Below, in pieces: positions 23,763-33,163 of a DNA stretch of 64,000 nt. The stretch's first letter is position 1. Every line of letters begins with the position of its first letter. Made by a program: the position numbers and the translations under genes. The stretch covers positions 1-64,000 of the forward strand of contig NZ_JANHAV010000011.1 in assembly GCF_024464655.1 (NCBI RefSeq), given 5' to 3'. The stretch comes from Halobellus inordinatus (lineage in GTDB: Archaea; Halobacteriota; Halobacteria; Halobacteriales; Haloferacaceae). The notes beneath the pieces were generated by a model. That model was not told the DNA's origin. It made no database searches and saw only the letters and a list, made by a program, of their open reading frames with translations.

Positions 23763-25670
23763 TTAATCACTCGCTGCGGGGACGAACTTGGTCTCGTGGC
23801 CGGGCAGCGTCCCGTCCTCGACGATGCTGGTGACGAACCCGTCGACGATCTCGGCGGGCTCGAAGGGATTGCCGTTGTACTTCAGGAGACTCGAGAGCTT
23901 CTCGCCGTAGCGACCGAGTTCCTTCTGGGTCAGGCCGCGGAACTGCGCGGAGGCGTTCATCTCGACGACGAGCACCTCGTCGACGCTCTCGACGAACTCG
24001 GTGACTTCTTCGACCGGGTACGGCGCCATCTCGGAGACGCCGAGCATCTTCACCGAGTGGCCGTCGTCGTTCAGTCGGTCGACGGCCTCCTCGACGGTAC
24101 CCTGCTGGGAGCCGAACGTCATAATGCCGTATTCGGCTTCTTCGGGCCCGTAGTGGGTGTTCGTCTCCTCGTCGGCGTCGAGGTCGGCGCGGATGGCTTC
24201 CATCTTCTCCATCCGTCGGTCGACCTGATTGACGCGGTTGTCGGGGTCCTCTGCGATGTGCCCGGCGGGCATATGCTCGTTCCCGGTCGCGAGGTAGCGG
24301 CCGCCCTTCTGGCCCGGAATGGACCGGGGGCTGACGCCGTCCTCGACGTCGTGCTGGAAGCGGTTGTACTTCCCGGAGGGGTCGTGCGGTGCGTCGACCA
24401 GTTCCTCCTCGGTGATGACAGAGCCGAGGTCCGCGTTCGGCTCCTCGTCGAAGACGCTCGCAGGCACGTTCTGAAGCTCGCCGCCGTTCTTCTGGTCGTA
24501 GAGGACGATCGACGGGATCTGGTACTCGTACGCGATCTGGAACGCGCGGCGCGTCTGTTTGTACGCCTCCACGGCGTCAGACGGCGCGAAGACGACGCGG
24601 TGGGAGTCGCCCTGCGAGGTGTAGAGGACGTGTTCGAGGTCGGCCTGTTCGGGCTTCGTCGGCATCCCGGTCGAGGGGCCGGCGCGCATCGCTTCGACGA
24701 GGACGACCGGCGTCTCGGTCATCTCGGCGAGGCCGAGCGGTTCGGACATCAGCGCGAAGCCGCCGCCCGAAGATCCGGACATCGCCTTCACGCCGGCGTG
24801 TGAGGCACCGAGTGCCAGCGCCGCCGCCGCGATTTCGTCTTCGACCTGCTCGGAGATGCCGCCGACCTCGGGGAGGTTCTGCGACATAATGGTGAAGACC
24901 TCGGTCCACGGCGTCATCGGGTAACCAGCGATGAAGCGACATCCCTCGTCGAGTGCGCCGTAGGCGATGGCGTCCGAGCCGGAGATGAGGACCTGCTCTT
25001 CGTCGTGTTCGCCCTCCGGAACCGACACGTCGGGTGCGTCGGCGTCGTACTCTTCGAGCACAGTCTCGTAGGCGTCGTCGAAGACGGCCATATTCGGCTC
25101 GAAGATCTTCTCGGGCATCGTGTCGTCCATCAGACTCTTGATGACTTCGGGTTCGATGCCGGCGATGGCGCAGGTGACGGCGACGCCCGCGGTGTTCCGC
25201 ATCACTTCGCGGCCGTGCTCGCGGGCGATCGTGCGGAGGTCGATGTCGTAGACGTGCCAGCCGTTCTCCTCGACGCGCTCGTCGAAGTTCGGGATGTCGT
25301 CGGTGTCGAGCAGTCCGGAGTCGTAGACGATGACGCCGCCTTCGTTGAGTTCGTCGAGGTTCTCCGAGAGCGGCTTGACCTCCTCGTTGCCGTAGTATGC
25401 GTTCTCCTGGGGGTTCCGAGCGAAGGAGTCGCCCAGCGCCAAGAGGAAGTTATACCCGTCACCGCGCGATTTCACGTTGTCCGCGGAGACGCGGACTTCC
25501 GTATAGGTGTGGCCACCACGGATGCGCGACGGGTAGTGACGATGCGTGAATACGTGCAGGCCCGCTCGCATCAGGGCCTTCGCGAAATTCTGGCTCGTCG
25601 AGGCGATCCCGTCGCCGGAACCACCCGCGATTCGCCAGATGAGTTCGTCGTCAGTCATATCTGAGCTCAC
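23763..25670 (-). CDS. korA: 2-oxoacid:ferredoxin oxidoreductase, alpha subunit (fused gamma-alpha)
   Basis: Product of 635 residues. The N-terminal gamma-type domain (ELIWRIAGGSGDGIASTSQNF, HRHYPSRIRGGH) is fused to the alpha domain (GSDAIAYGALDEGCRFIAGYPMTPWTEVF), as in haloarchaeal and Sulfolobus enzymes. YPMTPWTE corresponds to the substrate-specificity loop (YPITPSSE in many relatives). The 2-oxoglutarate versus pyruvate choice cannot be settled here; 'kor' is the better match by recall. Starts at 25670 or four codons later are both possible. The 198-bp AT-rich gap upstream (25671-25868) holds its promoter and no gene. Confidence 0.92.
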   Translation of the reverse strand: MSSDMTDDELIWRIAGGSGDGIASTSQNFAKALMRAGLHVFTHRHYPSRIRGGHTYTEVRVSADNVKSRGDGYNFLLALGDSFARNPQENAYYGNEEVKPLSENLDELNEGGVIVYDSGLLDTDDIPNFDERVEENGWHVYDIDLRTIAREHGREVMRNTAGVAVTCAIAGIEPEVIKSLMDDTMPEKIFEPNMAVFDDAYETVLEEYDADAPDVSVPEGEHDEEQVLISGSDAIAYGALDEGCRFIAGYPMTPWTEVFTIMSQNLPEVGGISEQVEDEIAAAALALGASHAGVKAMSGSSGGGFALMSEPLGLAEMTETPVVLVEAMRAGPSTGMPTKPEQADLEHVLYTSQGDSHRVVFAPSDAVEAYKQTRRAFQIAYEYQIPSIVLYDQKNGGELQNVPASVFDEEPNADLGSVITEEELVDAPHDPSGKYNRFQHDVEDGVSPRSIPGQKGGRYLATGNEHMPAGHIAEDPDNRVNQVDRRMEKMEAIRADLDADEETNTHYGPEEAEYGIMTFGSQQGTVEEAVDRLNDDGHSVKMLGVSEMAPYPVEEVTEFVESVDEVLVVEMNASAQFRGLTQKELGRYGEKLSSLLKYNGNPFEPAEIVDGFVTSIVEDGTLPGHETKFVPAASD

Positions 25671-25868
25671 GGCCCGTGTGGGCCACTACCGAAAACTTTC
25701 GGAAGGAATCGATTAAAGCCTTTGCTATAAGTTACCAAGGAAAGATGATGATGGACCTAATATGTGAACGTTTAGCACGCTAGTCGGTAAAATAACTGGA
25801 CGTTCACAACCATTTTGCAAAAAGACTCAGCAATTATTTGTTATTCTCGTCGCTCGCCCGCTAGACCG

Positions 25869-27020
25869 TCACTCGTTGTCGGGGCTTGAGGGGTGATACT
25901 CGGTGTCGTATCTGCCCGGCTGATCGTCGAGCCGATCGGGGTTCATCCGGCCGCTGAGCAGCATAAAGTCGAGTATCGTGAGATTCAGCATCGCCTCGAC
26001 GACCGGGACGGCACGCGGCGGCAGGACGGGGTCGTGACGGCCGACGACCTGGATGTCTTTCTCTTCTCCGGTCTCCCAGTCGACGGTCTTCTGCTCTTTC
26101 GGGATCGAGGTCGGGGCGTGCCAGGTGACCTCGCCGTAGATCGGCTGGCCGGTCGTGATGCCGCCCTGGAGGCCGCCGTGTTTGTTTCCTTCGGGCACCG
26201 GGTCGCCGTTATCGTCGAACTCCCAGTCCTCGTTACGGTCTTTGCCGGTCCACTCGCGGGCTTCCGTCCCGAGACCGAACTCGAACGCCGTCGTCGCCGG
26301 AATCGACATCATCGCCTGGCCGAGCCGAGAGGGGAACGAGTCGAATCGCGGCGCGCCCAGGCCGCGCGGGACGCCGCGCGCCTCGAAGTAGATCGACCCC
26401 CCGATCGAGTCGCCCTCTGTCTGGTACTCGTCGATCAGGTCGCGCATCTCTTCTGCGGTCTCGGGGTCCGCACAGCGAACCTCGTTCTCCTCTGTGTGTT
26501 CGAGCATCTCCTCGAACGACACTTCCGGCGCCTCGATATCGCCGATCTGGTTCACGTGCGCTTTGACCTGTACGTCCTGCGTTTCGAGGAGTTTCTTCGC
26601 GACCGCGCCGGCCGCGACCCAGTTCACCGTCTCGCGCGCCGACGAGCGGCCGCCGCCGCCCCAGTTGCGCGTGCCGAACTTCGCCGAGTAGGTGAAGTCG
26701 CCGTGGCTCGGGCGCGGAGCCGTGACGTAGGGCTCGTACTTGCCCGAGCGGGCGTCCTTGTTCTCGATGACCATCCCGATCGGCGTCCCCGTCGTGTAGC
26801 CGTCCTGGACGCCGGAGTTGATCACGACCGCGTCGGGTTCGCCTCGTGAAGTCGTGATCATCGACTGTCCCGGCTTGCGCCGGTCGAGTTCGGCCTGCAC
26901 GTCGTCTTCGTCGAGTTCGAGCCCTGCCGGACAGCCCGAGACAGTCACGCCCATCGCATCGCCGTGGCTCTCGCCGTAGGTGGTGACCTGGAAGAGCCGG
27001 CCGAATCGGTTCCCGTTCAT
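25869..27020 (-). CDS. aroC: Chorismate synthase
   Basis: Last enzyme of the shikimate pathway, converting EPSP to chorismate with reduced FMN. The 383-residue product begins MNGNRFGRLFQVTTYGESHGDAMG (first AroC signature). It contains RPSHGDFTYSAKFGTRNWGGGGRSSARET (second signature) and later FELGLGTEAREWTGKDRNED. The ATG at 27018-27020 is chosen over a start 141 bp upstream because it begins the family homology exactly. It is divergent from the PPOX-fold gene, and aroA lies just beyond, so two consecutive pathway enzymes bracket that gene. Confidence 0.96.
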   Translation of the reverse strand: MNGNRFGRLFQVTTYGESHGDAMGVTVSGCPAGLELDEDDVQAELDRRKPGQSMITTSRGEPDAVVINSGVQDGYTTGTPIGMVIENKDARSGKYEPYVTAPRPSHGDFTYSAKFGTRNWGGGGRSSARETVNWVAAGAVAKKLLETQDVQVKAHVNQIGDIEAPEVSFEEMLEHTEENEVRCADPETAEEMRDLIDEYQTEGDSIGGSIYFEARGVPRGLGAPRFDSFPSRLGQAMMSIPATTAFEFGLGTEAREWTGKDRNEDWEFDDNGDPVPEGNKHGGLQGGITTGQPIYGEVTWHAPTSIPKEQKTVDWETGEEKDIQVVGRHDPVLPPRAVPVVEAMLNLTILDFMLLSGRMNPDRLDDQPGRYDTEYHPSSPDNE

Positions 27021-27139
27021 TACCTCGCCGTCGTGGTTCCGGCCATATATACGTTGCAGAAAGGCGCAATCGCCGGGCGGGGGAACGAATATACTTCCAG
27101 GCGACGAAGCGTGACACACCGAATTTTTCGGAGCACCGT

Positions 27140-27601
27140 ATGGATCACATCGAATACGCATACACCCTCGGAATGGACGACGCGGCGGTCGAAGAGCGAC
27201 TGGAGACGACAGGGACGGGCGTCCTCTCGCTCGCTGACGGCGACGACAGCTACGCCATCCCGCTGGCGCACTACTACGACGGCGACGGGCTCTACTTTCG
27301 TCTCGGAGTCACAGACGGGAGCCGGAAACAGGAACTCCTCGAGACGACAGACACCGCGTGCTACGTCCTCTACGGGACGGAGGATACTGACGATCCGCGG
27401 GGTATCGAGACCTGGAGCGTCCTCGTCACTGGCCGTCTCACTGAACTCCCGGATTCGGAGCACGAGCGGTTCGACACCGCCGAGATAAACGAGCAGTTCT
27501 CGCCGATCCGCGTGTTCGACGAGGACATCGACGAGATGGAGATCGTCATCGTCGAACTCGAAATCGAGTCGATCACCGGACGCCACACGCCGGAGGCCTG
27601 A
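27140..27601 (+). CDS. Pyridoxamine 5'-phosphate oxidase family protein
   Basis: Product of 153 residues with the split-barrel flavin-binding fold. HIEYAYTLGMDDAAVEERLETTGTGVLSLADGDDSYAIPLAHYYDGDGLYFRLG is the standard haloarchaeal start of this family, followed by CYVLYGTED and WSVLVTGRLTEL. Members bind FMN, F420 or haem; the cofactor is not predictable here. It sits between the divergent aroC and the convergent aroA, but a role in aromatic synthesis is not implied by its fold. Confidence 0.88.
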   Translation: MDHIEYAYTLGMDDAAVEERLETTGTGVLSLADGDDSYAIPLAHYYDGDGLYFRLGVTDGSRKQELLETTDTACYVLYGTEDTDDPRGIETWSVLVTGRLTELPDSEHERFDTAEINEQFSPIRVFDEDIDEMEIVIVELEIESITGRHTPEA

Positions 27602-27622
27602 TCCGAGCGGAATCTCGCCGGG

Positions 27623-28924
27623 CTACTCGGCCCGCTCGACGGCGACGCCGAGCGACGCCATCGCGTCGAAGAAGTTCGGGAACGACACGTCGACGTGCTC
27701 ACCGCCCTCGATGACGGTGTCGCCGTCGGCGACGAGGCCCGCGACGGCCAGCGACATCACGATCCGGTGGTCGCCGCGGCCGTCGACGCGTGCGCCGACG
27801 AGGTTACTCTCGCCGCCGTGGATCGTCAGTCGGTCCCGCTCCTCTGTCACTGACGCGCCCATCTTGCCGAGCTCTTCGGCCATCGCGCTCACGCGATCGG
27901 TCTCTTTGTAGCGGACGTGCTCGCAGTTCTCGATGACGGTGTTGCCGTCGGCGATCGCACCGAGCGCGGCGATCGTCGGCAGGAGGTCCGGCGTGTCGCC
28001 GACGTCCACGGCGGTCCCCGACAGCGACGCGCGAGAGATCGCGATTTCGCCCGCCTCGCGGTCCCACTCGATGTCTGCACCCATCGCGTCGAGGACGTCG
28101 ACGATGGCGCTGTCGCCCTGTGCGCTCGGGCGTGCGCCCTCGACGACGACCGTTTCACCGTCGGCGGCGGCGACGGCCCCGGCCGCGAGGAGGTACGACA
28201 TCGACGAGAAGTCGCCGGGGACGGCGTACTCACCGCCCGCAGGGTCGTAGGACTGCCCGCCCGGCACCGAGAATCCGTCCTCGGTCCGCTCGGCCTCGAC
28301 GCCGAAATCCGCGAGCACTTCGAGCGTGATGTCGACGTACGGCGCGGACTTTAGCTCGGTTTCCAGTTCCACGTCGATACCCTCGTCGGTGACGGCGCCG
28401 GCCATCAGGAGCGCCGTGATGTACTGTGAGGAGACGTCGCCGGGGATCGAAACACTCCCCCCGGGCGTGTTGCCGCCGACGACGAGCGGCGCTTGGCCGT
28501 TGCCGCGGGTCGATTCCGCGCGCCCGCCGAGCTGTTGGATCGCGTCGAGCAGCGGTCCCTGCGGGCGTGAGCGGAGGGACTCGTCACCGGTGAAGACACA
28601 GAGCCCGTCGGCGAGCGCGCCACAGGCCGTGACGAGCCGCGTCGTCGTCCCCGAGTTCGCACAGTCGATCACGTCGTCGGGGACCTCGGGACGACCGTCG
28701 AAGCCCGAGACGGCGAGTTCGGCGTCGTCGGCCGCGCGGTCGACCGTGCCGCCGAACGCTTCGACTGCCCGCATCGTCGCGCGGGTGTCGGCGCTCACGA
28801 GTGGGTCTGTGACGACCGCGTCGTCGCCGTAGCCCGCTGCGAGAATCGCCCGGTGCGTGTAACTCTTCGAGGGCGGCGCGCGCACGCGTCCCTCGACGCG
28901 CGACTGCGAGATAGTGACGTCCAT
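27623..28924 (-). CDS. aroA: 3-Phosphoshikimate 1-carboxyvinyltransferase (EPSP synthase)
   Basis: Transfers enolpyruvate from PEP to shikimate 3-phosphate. The 433-residue product has [15 protein letters not shown] (PEP/S3P binding), [18 protein letters not shown] (the NSGTT signature), [13 protein letters not shown] and the C-terminal [15 protein letters not shown] with [16 protein letters not shown] 28924 gives the expected start [21 protein letters not shown]. It acts directly before chorismate synthase, which lies 600 bp away on the same strand. Confidence 0.96.
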   Translation of the reverse strand: MDVTISQSRVEGRVRAPPSKSYTHRAILAAGYGDDAVVTDPLVSADTRATMRAVEAFGGTVDRAADDAELAVSGFDGRPEVPDDVIDCANSGTTTRLVTACGALADGLCVFTGDESLRSRPQGPLLDAIQQLGGRAESTRGNGQAPLVVGGNTPGGSVSIPGDVSSQYITALLMAGAVTDEGIDVELETELKSAPYVDITLEVLADFGVEAERTEDGFSVPGGQSYDPAGGEYAVPGDFSSMSYLLAAGAVAAADGETVVVEGARPSAQGDSAIVDVLDAMGADIEWDREAGEIAISRASLSGTAVDVGDTPDLLPTIAALGAIADGNTVIENCEHVRYKETDRVSAMAEELGKMGASVTEERDRLTIHGGESNLVGARVDGRGDHRIVMSLAVAGLVADGDTVIEGGEHVDVSFPNFFDAMASLGVAVERAE

Positions 28925-29094
28925 ACGGGTCGTTCTCGCTGGCGTGGGTATGATACTTACTGTCGAGTGGGCGGGGATTTATACCGGAAGACGCGGCCAG
29001 CGCTCCCGTGACGTAACGACGACCCCGCACCGGTCAGCGGTTGCCCGGCACGTCGGTGCGGGAGTGGAGGTGCCGGCTGTCCGCTCTATTCCTC

Positions 29095-29174
29095 ATAGGG
29101 ATTATCGTAACTGTTCGGAGATTCTCGCCGTCCCGTCCGGCGAGACATCTATGGAGACTTACGATAACCCCTAT
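29095..29174 (+). repeat. Family A palindromic element, copy A5
   Basis: 80 bp, ATAGGGATTATCGTAAC to TACGATAACCCCTAT with inner stem TCTCGCCG/CGGCGAGA, nearly identical to A3. The right end is 32 nt past the btuF stop codon (minus strand). It is preceded on that strand by TG, so the TGATAGGGG string is kept even though no gene stops there. The rest of the gap 28925-29206 shows no gene. Confidence 0.88.
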
Positions 29175-29206
29175 CACCGCACGGAATCGAAAGGGGTGCG
29201 TCGCAG

Positions 29207-30340
29207 TTATCGACGGAGCGCCAGGAGCGCGGCGGCCGCGAGCGCGACAACTGACACCGAGAGACCGAACCCGGGGGAGTCGGTCGACGTCGTCGCGGGC
29301 GCGTCAGTCTCGGCCGTCGTTGTCGTGGTCGCCGCCTCAGTGGTCGCCGCCTCTGTGGTCGACGTCTCCGCCTGGGTCTGGAGCGTCTGGTACTCCTCGT
29401 AGGCGTCGGGATGGACCGCTTCGAGAATCGTCTCCGCCGCGCGAACCGAACGGGGCGCGGGCTGCTGGAGGTAGTTCGTGTTCACGCGGACGACGTTGCC
29501 CTCTTGAATTGCCCTCGTGCTGTTGTACGCCTCGTTCTCGGGGATCGGGCTGTCTTCGGGGGCCACGATCCACTGCGGGTCGAGTTCGACGACCGTCTCG
29601 TCGTTGATCATCTGAAAGCCCGTGATGCCGGCTTCTGCGGCACCGTTCCGCACACCGGCGCTCTCCATCACGTCGCCGATGAACGTGTTCGCCCCCGAGG
29701 TGTAGCCGTGGAAGACGTTGAGCGCGAGCGGCCGGTCTTCGTCTTCGAGCGCCTGCTCCATCAGCGCGATCGACTGCCGCATCTCGTCGGCGCGTTCGAC
29801 ACCACCCTCGCAGTTTCCGGTGAGGCGGCCGATGCGTTCGGTTTTGTTAGCGACGGCTGCCAGCGACGTGGGCTGTCCGAAAACGAACACCGGAACGCCC
29901 TGATCACGGATCTGCTCGACGCGATCGGCCGCGAAGCCGTAGGTGCTGTTCGGCACCAAGACGAGGTCCGGATCGGCGGCCAGCACCCTCTCGACGCTCG
30001 GCCCGCCCGCACCGGAGACATTGACGCGGTCGCCCGATTCGGCTCCCTCGAGGTAGGTCGCGTACTGCGAGAACCCGACGACTTCGTCGCGGGCACCGAT
30101 CTCCCACATCGTCTGGGCAGCACTCGGATTGAGCGTCACGATGCGGTCGGGGTCGGAATCGAGCGTCACCTCGGTTCCGGTCGCGTCAGTTGCGGTATAC
30201 CGGAACGAACAGGTCACAGACGGCCCTGTGTGCGATGCGTCGCCGACAGCGGCGGGAGTCGCGCCCGCAGCGACACCCGACGCCGGCCCGACGGCCGCGA
30301 GGACGAGTAGCACTGCGAGTACGAGCACGCGGGATTGCAT
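29207..30340 (-). CDS. btuF: PGF-CTERM-anchored corrinoid-binding protein of a BtuCDF importer
   Basis: Extracellular solute-binding protein for cobalamin, 377 residues from ATG 30340. It has an N-terminal signal peptide (RVLVLAVLLVLAAVGPASG), a helical-backbone binding domain (DRIVTLNPSAAQTMWEIGARDEVVGFSQYATY, then VERVLAADPDLVLVPNSTYG) and a Thr/Glu/Ala-rich stalk (about residues 310-350). The C-terminus SPGFGLSVSVVALAAAALLALRR is a PGF-CTERM sorting signal, processed by an archaeosortase to anchor the protein by a lipid. It is divergent from btuCD with a 63-bp intergenic promoter region. A siderophore-type substrate cannot be fully excluded. Confidence 0.9.
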   Translation of the reverse strand: MQSRVLVLAVLLVLAAVGPASGVAAGATPAAVGDASHTGPSVTCSFRYTATDATGTEVTLDSDPDRIVTLNPSAAQTMWEIGARDEVVGFSQYATYLEGAESGDRVNVSGAGGPSVERVLAADPDLVLVPNSTYGFAADRVEQIRDQGVPVFVFGQPTSLAAVANKTERIGRLTGNCEGGVERADEMRQSIALMEQALEDEDRPLALNVFHGYTSGANTFIGDVMESAGVRNGAAEAGITGFQMINDETVVELDPQWIVAPEDSPIPENEAYNSTRAIQEGNVVRVNTNYLQQPAPRSVRAAETILEAVHPDAYEEYQTLQTQAETSTTEAATTEAATTTTTAETDAPATTSTDSPGFGLSVSVVALAAAALLALRR

Positions 30341-30367
30341 ACCTCTGTCTGATCGTCGTTGCAACAA

Positions 30368-30382
30368 GTATTTGCCTAATCC
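30368..30382. promoter_or_regulatory. Divergent btuF / btuCD promoter region
   Basis: The 63-bp gap 30341-30403 holds AAGTATTTGCCTAATCC. AAATACTT on the minus strand could serve as the btuF TATA element. The GCCTAA string (30374-30379) is one arm of the iron-box dyad seen at 10465-10478, but the other arm is absent. No cobalamin riboswitch fits in so short a space. Confidence 0.35.
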
Positions 30383-30403
30383 AAGTGAGTTTGTGAACGT
30401 ACC

Positions 30404-31423
30404 GTGACCCTCCGAACACGCACGATCGGGTGGTCGATCGCGCTGACAGTCGCTCTCGCCGGCGTCGTCGTCGTCAGCGCCGGCATCGGTCCGGTGTCGA
30501 TCTCGCCAGTCACGGTCGCGAAGATACTGCTCTCGGCGGACCCGTTTCCGTTCGGATTCGCCGCCGCCGACACCAGTCGGATCATCGTCCTCGACGTTCG
30601 GCTGCCGCGGATCGTCCTCGCGGCGTTCGTCGGATTCGCACTCGCGACGGCGGGCGTCGTGATGCAGGGCTTCTTCCGCAACCCGATGGCCGATCCCTCG
30701 ATCGTCGGCGTCTCCTCGGGCGCGGCCGTCGGCGCGGTCGCGACTATCGTGCTCCCGTTCGCGTTCCCGTTCGGGCTCGAACTACAGGGTGCGGCGTTCG
30801 TCTCCGCAGTGCTCACCGCGTTCGGCGTCTACCTCATCGCCACGCGCGACGGCCACACACCGACGGCGACGCTTTTGCTCGCCGGCGTCGCTGTTCAGAC
30901 GTTTCTCGGTGCGATGATCTCGCTGCTGCTCATCCACAGCGGCCAGAGCCTCCGCCGGGTCGTCTACTGGCTGATGGGCCACCTCGGGGGCACGACCTGG
31001 GACGACGTGCTCGTGATCGCCGTCATCCTGCCGCCGCTGTTCGTGCTCTTGCTGCTCTACGCGCGGGACCTGAACGTACTCCTGCTCGGTGAGGAAGACG
31101 CCCACGCGCTCGGCATCGAGGTCGAGCGCACGAAGCGACTGCTGCTCGCGGCGTCGAGCGTCGTCACCGCGGCGGCCGTCGCCGTGACCGGCGTGATCGG
31201 CTTCGTCGGCCTCATCGTCCCGCACGCGATGCGCCTGATCGTCGGCCCGGATCACCGCATCCTCCTCCCGACGAGCGCGCTCGCCGGTGCGTCGTTTCTC
31301 GTGGCCACCGACACGCTCGCGCGCTCCGGTGCGACGGAGGTTCCGGTCGGCATCGTGACGGCGGCTCTCGGGGCCCCGTTCTTCCTGTATCTCCTCCGCT
31401 CGCGGGAGGTGACACGGCTATGA
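30404..31423 (+). CDS. btuC: Cobalamin ABC transporter permease
   Basis: FecCD/BtuC-type permease, 339 residues with about ten membrane helices. Family landmarks are [49 protein letters not shown] and [23 protein letters not shown] (the coupling-helix region). GTG 30404 is the start. Its stop overlaps the btuD ATG by 4 bp, so the two are coupled. Confidence 0.93.
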   Translation: MTLRTRTIGWSIALTVALAGVVVVSAGIGPVSISPVTVAKILLSADPFPFGFAAADTSRIIVLDVRLPRIVLAAFVGFALATAGVVMQGFFRNPMADPSIVGVSSGAAVGAVATIVLPFAFPFGLELQGAAFVSAVLTAFGVYLIATRDGHTPTATLLLAGVAVQTFLGAMISLLLIHSGQSLRRVVYWLMGHLGGTTWDDVLVIAVILPPLFVLLLLYARDLNVLLLGEEDAHALGIEVERTKRLLLAASSVVTAAAVAVTGVIGFVGLIVPHAMRLIVGPDHRILLPTSALAGASFLVATDTLARSGATEVPVGIVTAALGAPFFLYLLRSREVTRL

Positions 31424-32853
31424 ACGATCCAAACGGCCCTCACGACCCCTCGGCTGACAGCCCGGCTGCGGCGCCGGAGGAGCCGCTCGTCCGGGTCGAA
31501 GACCTACAGATCGGATTCGGCGACACGACCGTGCTCGACGGATTCGACGTCGCCATCGACTCCGGCACGTTCGTCGGACTCGTCGGGCCGAACGGGGCGG
31601 GCAAGACGACGCTGCTCCGGGCGCTCAACGGGACGCTCAGTCCGACCTCCGGAACCGTCCGCGTGGCCGACGAATCCGTCCCCGACCTCTCCTCGAAGGC
31701 CGCCAGCCGACTCGTCGCGACCGTCCCCCAGGACACGACCGTCGCCTTCGAGTTCGATGCCCGCGCCGTCGTCGAGATGGGACGAAACCCACACCGGTCG
31801 CGCTTCGGCGGCTGGACAGCGGACGACACCGCGGCCGTCGAACGCGCCCTCGACCGAACAGACGCGCAGCGCTTCGCGGACCGGCCGGTGACGACGCTCT
31901 CTGGCGGCGAACGACAGCGCGTCCTGCTCGCGCGAGCGCTCGCACAGGAGACGCCACTCCTGCTTTTGGACGAGCCGACGGCGAGTCTCGACATCAACCA
32001 CCAGGTCCGAACGCTCGAACTGGTGCGAGAACTCGTTTCACAGAACAAAACAGCAATCGCGGCGATTCACGACCTCAACCTCGCGGCGCACTACTGCGAC
32101 GAACTGCTTCTCCTCTCGAACGGTCGCGTCGCCGCCCACGGTCCGCCCGAGTCGGTCCTGACGGAGACCGCGCTCGAAGCCGCCTTCGACGCCAACGCCG
32201 TCGTCTCACAGCACCCTGTCACGGGTTCGGTGTACGTCACAGCGCTGCCGGACGGCGACAGAGTCACCGAAAGCGAGCCGAGCGCCGACGCTGACGAGCG
32301 GAGCGGTCACGTCCACGTGGTCGGCGGCGGCGGAACGGCTGCACGGCACCTCTACGTGCTCGATGCGGCCGGCTTCGACGTCTCTGCAGGCGCGTTGAAC
32401 GAAGGCGACACCGACACGGAGGCCGCTCGGAACCTCGCGCTCGACGTCGTGACAGTCGACCCGTTCGCCGGCGTCGGACCGGAAGCCCGTGCGGCCGTCG
32501 AGCGGCGAGTCGAGGCGGCCGACTGCGTCGTCGTCGCCGACGTCGAAGTGGGGACGGGCAATCTCCCGAATCTCCGGGCTGCCACGGCCGCAGATCGCGT
32601 CGTCCTCGTCGAGGACCGTCCGTTCGCCGAACGGAACTACGTCGGGGCCGAGGCAGAGCGAGTCTACGAGACGCTGCGCGACCGGGCTCGGGTCGTCGAT
32701 CCCGCGGACGTACCTCGCGCGGTCGCCGCGGCACTCTCGGGCGGCGATGCGAGCCGCTTCGGCGTTGACTCCGACGACGACTCGGCGTCACGCGTCCAAC
32801 CGGAGTCGACGCGCGTGGCGGAAGAGTTGCCGCCAGACGACGTCGAGTCGTAA
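31420..32853 (+). CDS. btuD: Cobalamin ABC transporter ATPase with C-terminal Rossmann-like extension
   Basis: Product of 477 residues. The ABC domain has Walker [10 protein letters not shown] (56-64), the Q-loop [11 protein letters not shown], signature [15 protein letters not shown] and Walker [13 protein letters not shown]. After about residue 290 there is a second domain that normal BtuD lacks. It begins [23 protein letters not shown] and continues to [19 protein letters not shown] near 440; the GxGG turn is dinucleotide-binding-like. Haloarchaeal BtuD homologues are known to be longer than bacterial ones. The extension's role is unknown; it may sense or process corrinoid. Confidence 0.92.
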   Translation: MNDPNGPHDPSADSPAAAPEEPLVRVEDLQIGFGDTTVLDGFDVAIDSGTFVGLVGPNGAGKTTLLRALNGTLSPTSGTVRVADESVPDLSSKAASRLVATVPQDTTVAFEFDARAVVEMGRNPHRSRFGGWTADDTAAVERALDRTDAQRFADRPVTTLSGGERQRVLLARALAQETPLLLLDEPTASLDINHQVRTLELVRELVSQNKTAIAAIHDLNLAAHYCDELLLLSNGRVAAHGPPESVLTETALEAAFDANAVVSQHPVTGSVYVTALPDGDRVTESEPSADADERSGHVHVVGGGGTAARHLYVLDAAGFDVSAGALNEGDTDTEAARNLALDVVTVDPFAGVGPEARAAVERRVEAADCVVVADVEVGTGNLPNLRAATAADRVVLVEDRPFAERNYVGAEAERVYETLRDRARVVDPADVPRAVAAALSGGDASRFGVDSDDDSASRVQPESTRVAEELPPDDVES

Positions 32854-33163
32854 TCTCTGACTCCGAACGTGGCCGATCGACGTCGAACGTGGCCGAAAGT
32901 GTCGATAAAATGGTCTGTCTTCGCTGGCGGGGACTGTTCCCGCTGTCGAGGGTAATCGGTAGACGGCTACACACGGGCCACCGTGGGATTAATTACCATC
33001 GCCGTGGTAGTTCTGTATTCCCCTCGATTACTTCCTACGACCACCAACGTATCGGCTCGGTATTGTGTTCGCACACGGCCGACAGATTTTTTAGGCGCGC
33101 CTGATAACGTATGGTTGAGAACGAGGCGGTGGTTCGGTTCTCACCGGCCTCCAGTACAACAAA
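32854..33163. other. 310-bp intergenic region before TFB
   Basis: No gene is seen; a short plus-strand frame (32889-33104) has no coding character and runs through the iron-box-like site. The region becomes AT-rich from about 32985 (GGGATTAATTACCATC) and ends with the TFB promoter and leader. Confidence 0.5.
33091..33104 (+). promoter_or_regulatory. Iron-box-like dyad upstream of TFB
   Basis: TTAGGCGCGCCTGA matches 11 of 14 positions of the palindrome at 10465-10478: both spacer bases and the penultimate base differ. Its arms TTAGGC/GCCTGA are complementary at five of six positions. It is preceded by a T-rich GATTTTTTAGG that could act as the TATA element. It lies 60 nt before the TFB ATG, so the site would overlap the core promoter if that is where transcription starts. 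Confidence 0.45.

Noticed and set aside
30341..30403. Cobalamin riboswitch between btuF and btuC
   Set aside because: The gap is 63 bp, far too short for the cobalamin aptamer, and no B12-box string is seen.
32889..33104. Short plus-strand frame of 71 codons upstream of TFB
   Set aside because: It runs across the promoter and the iron-box-like site, and the residues do not resemble a haloarchaeal protein.
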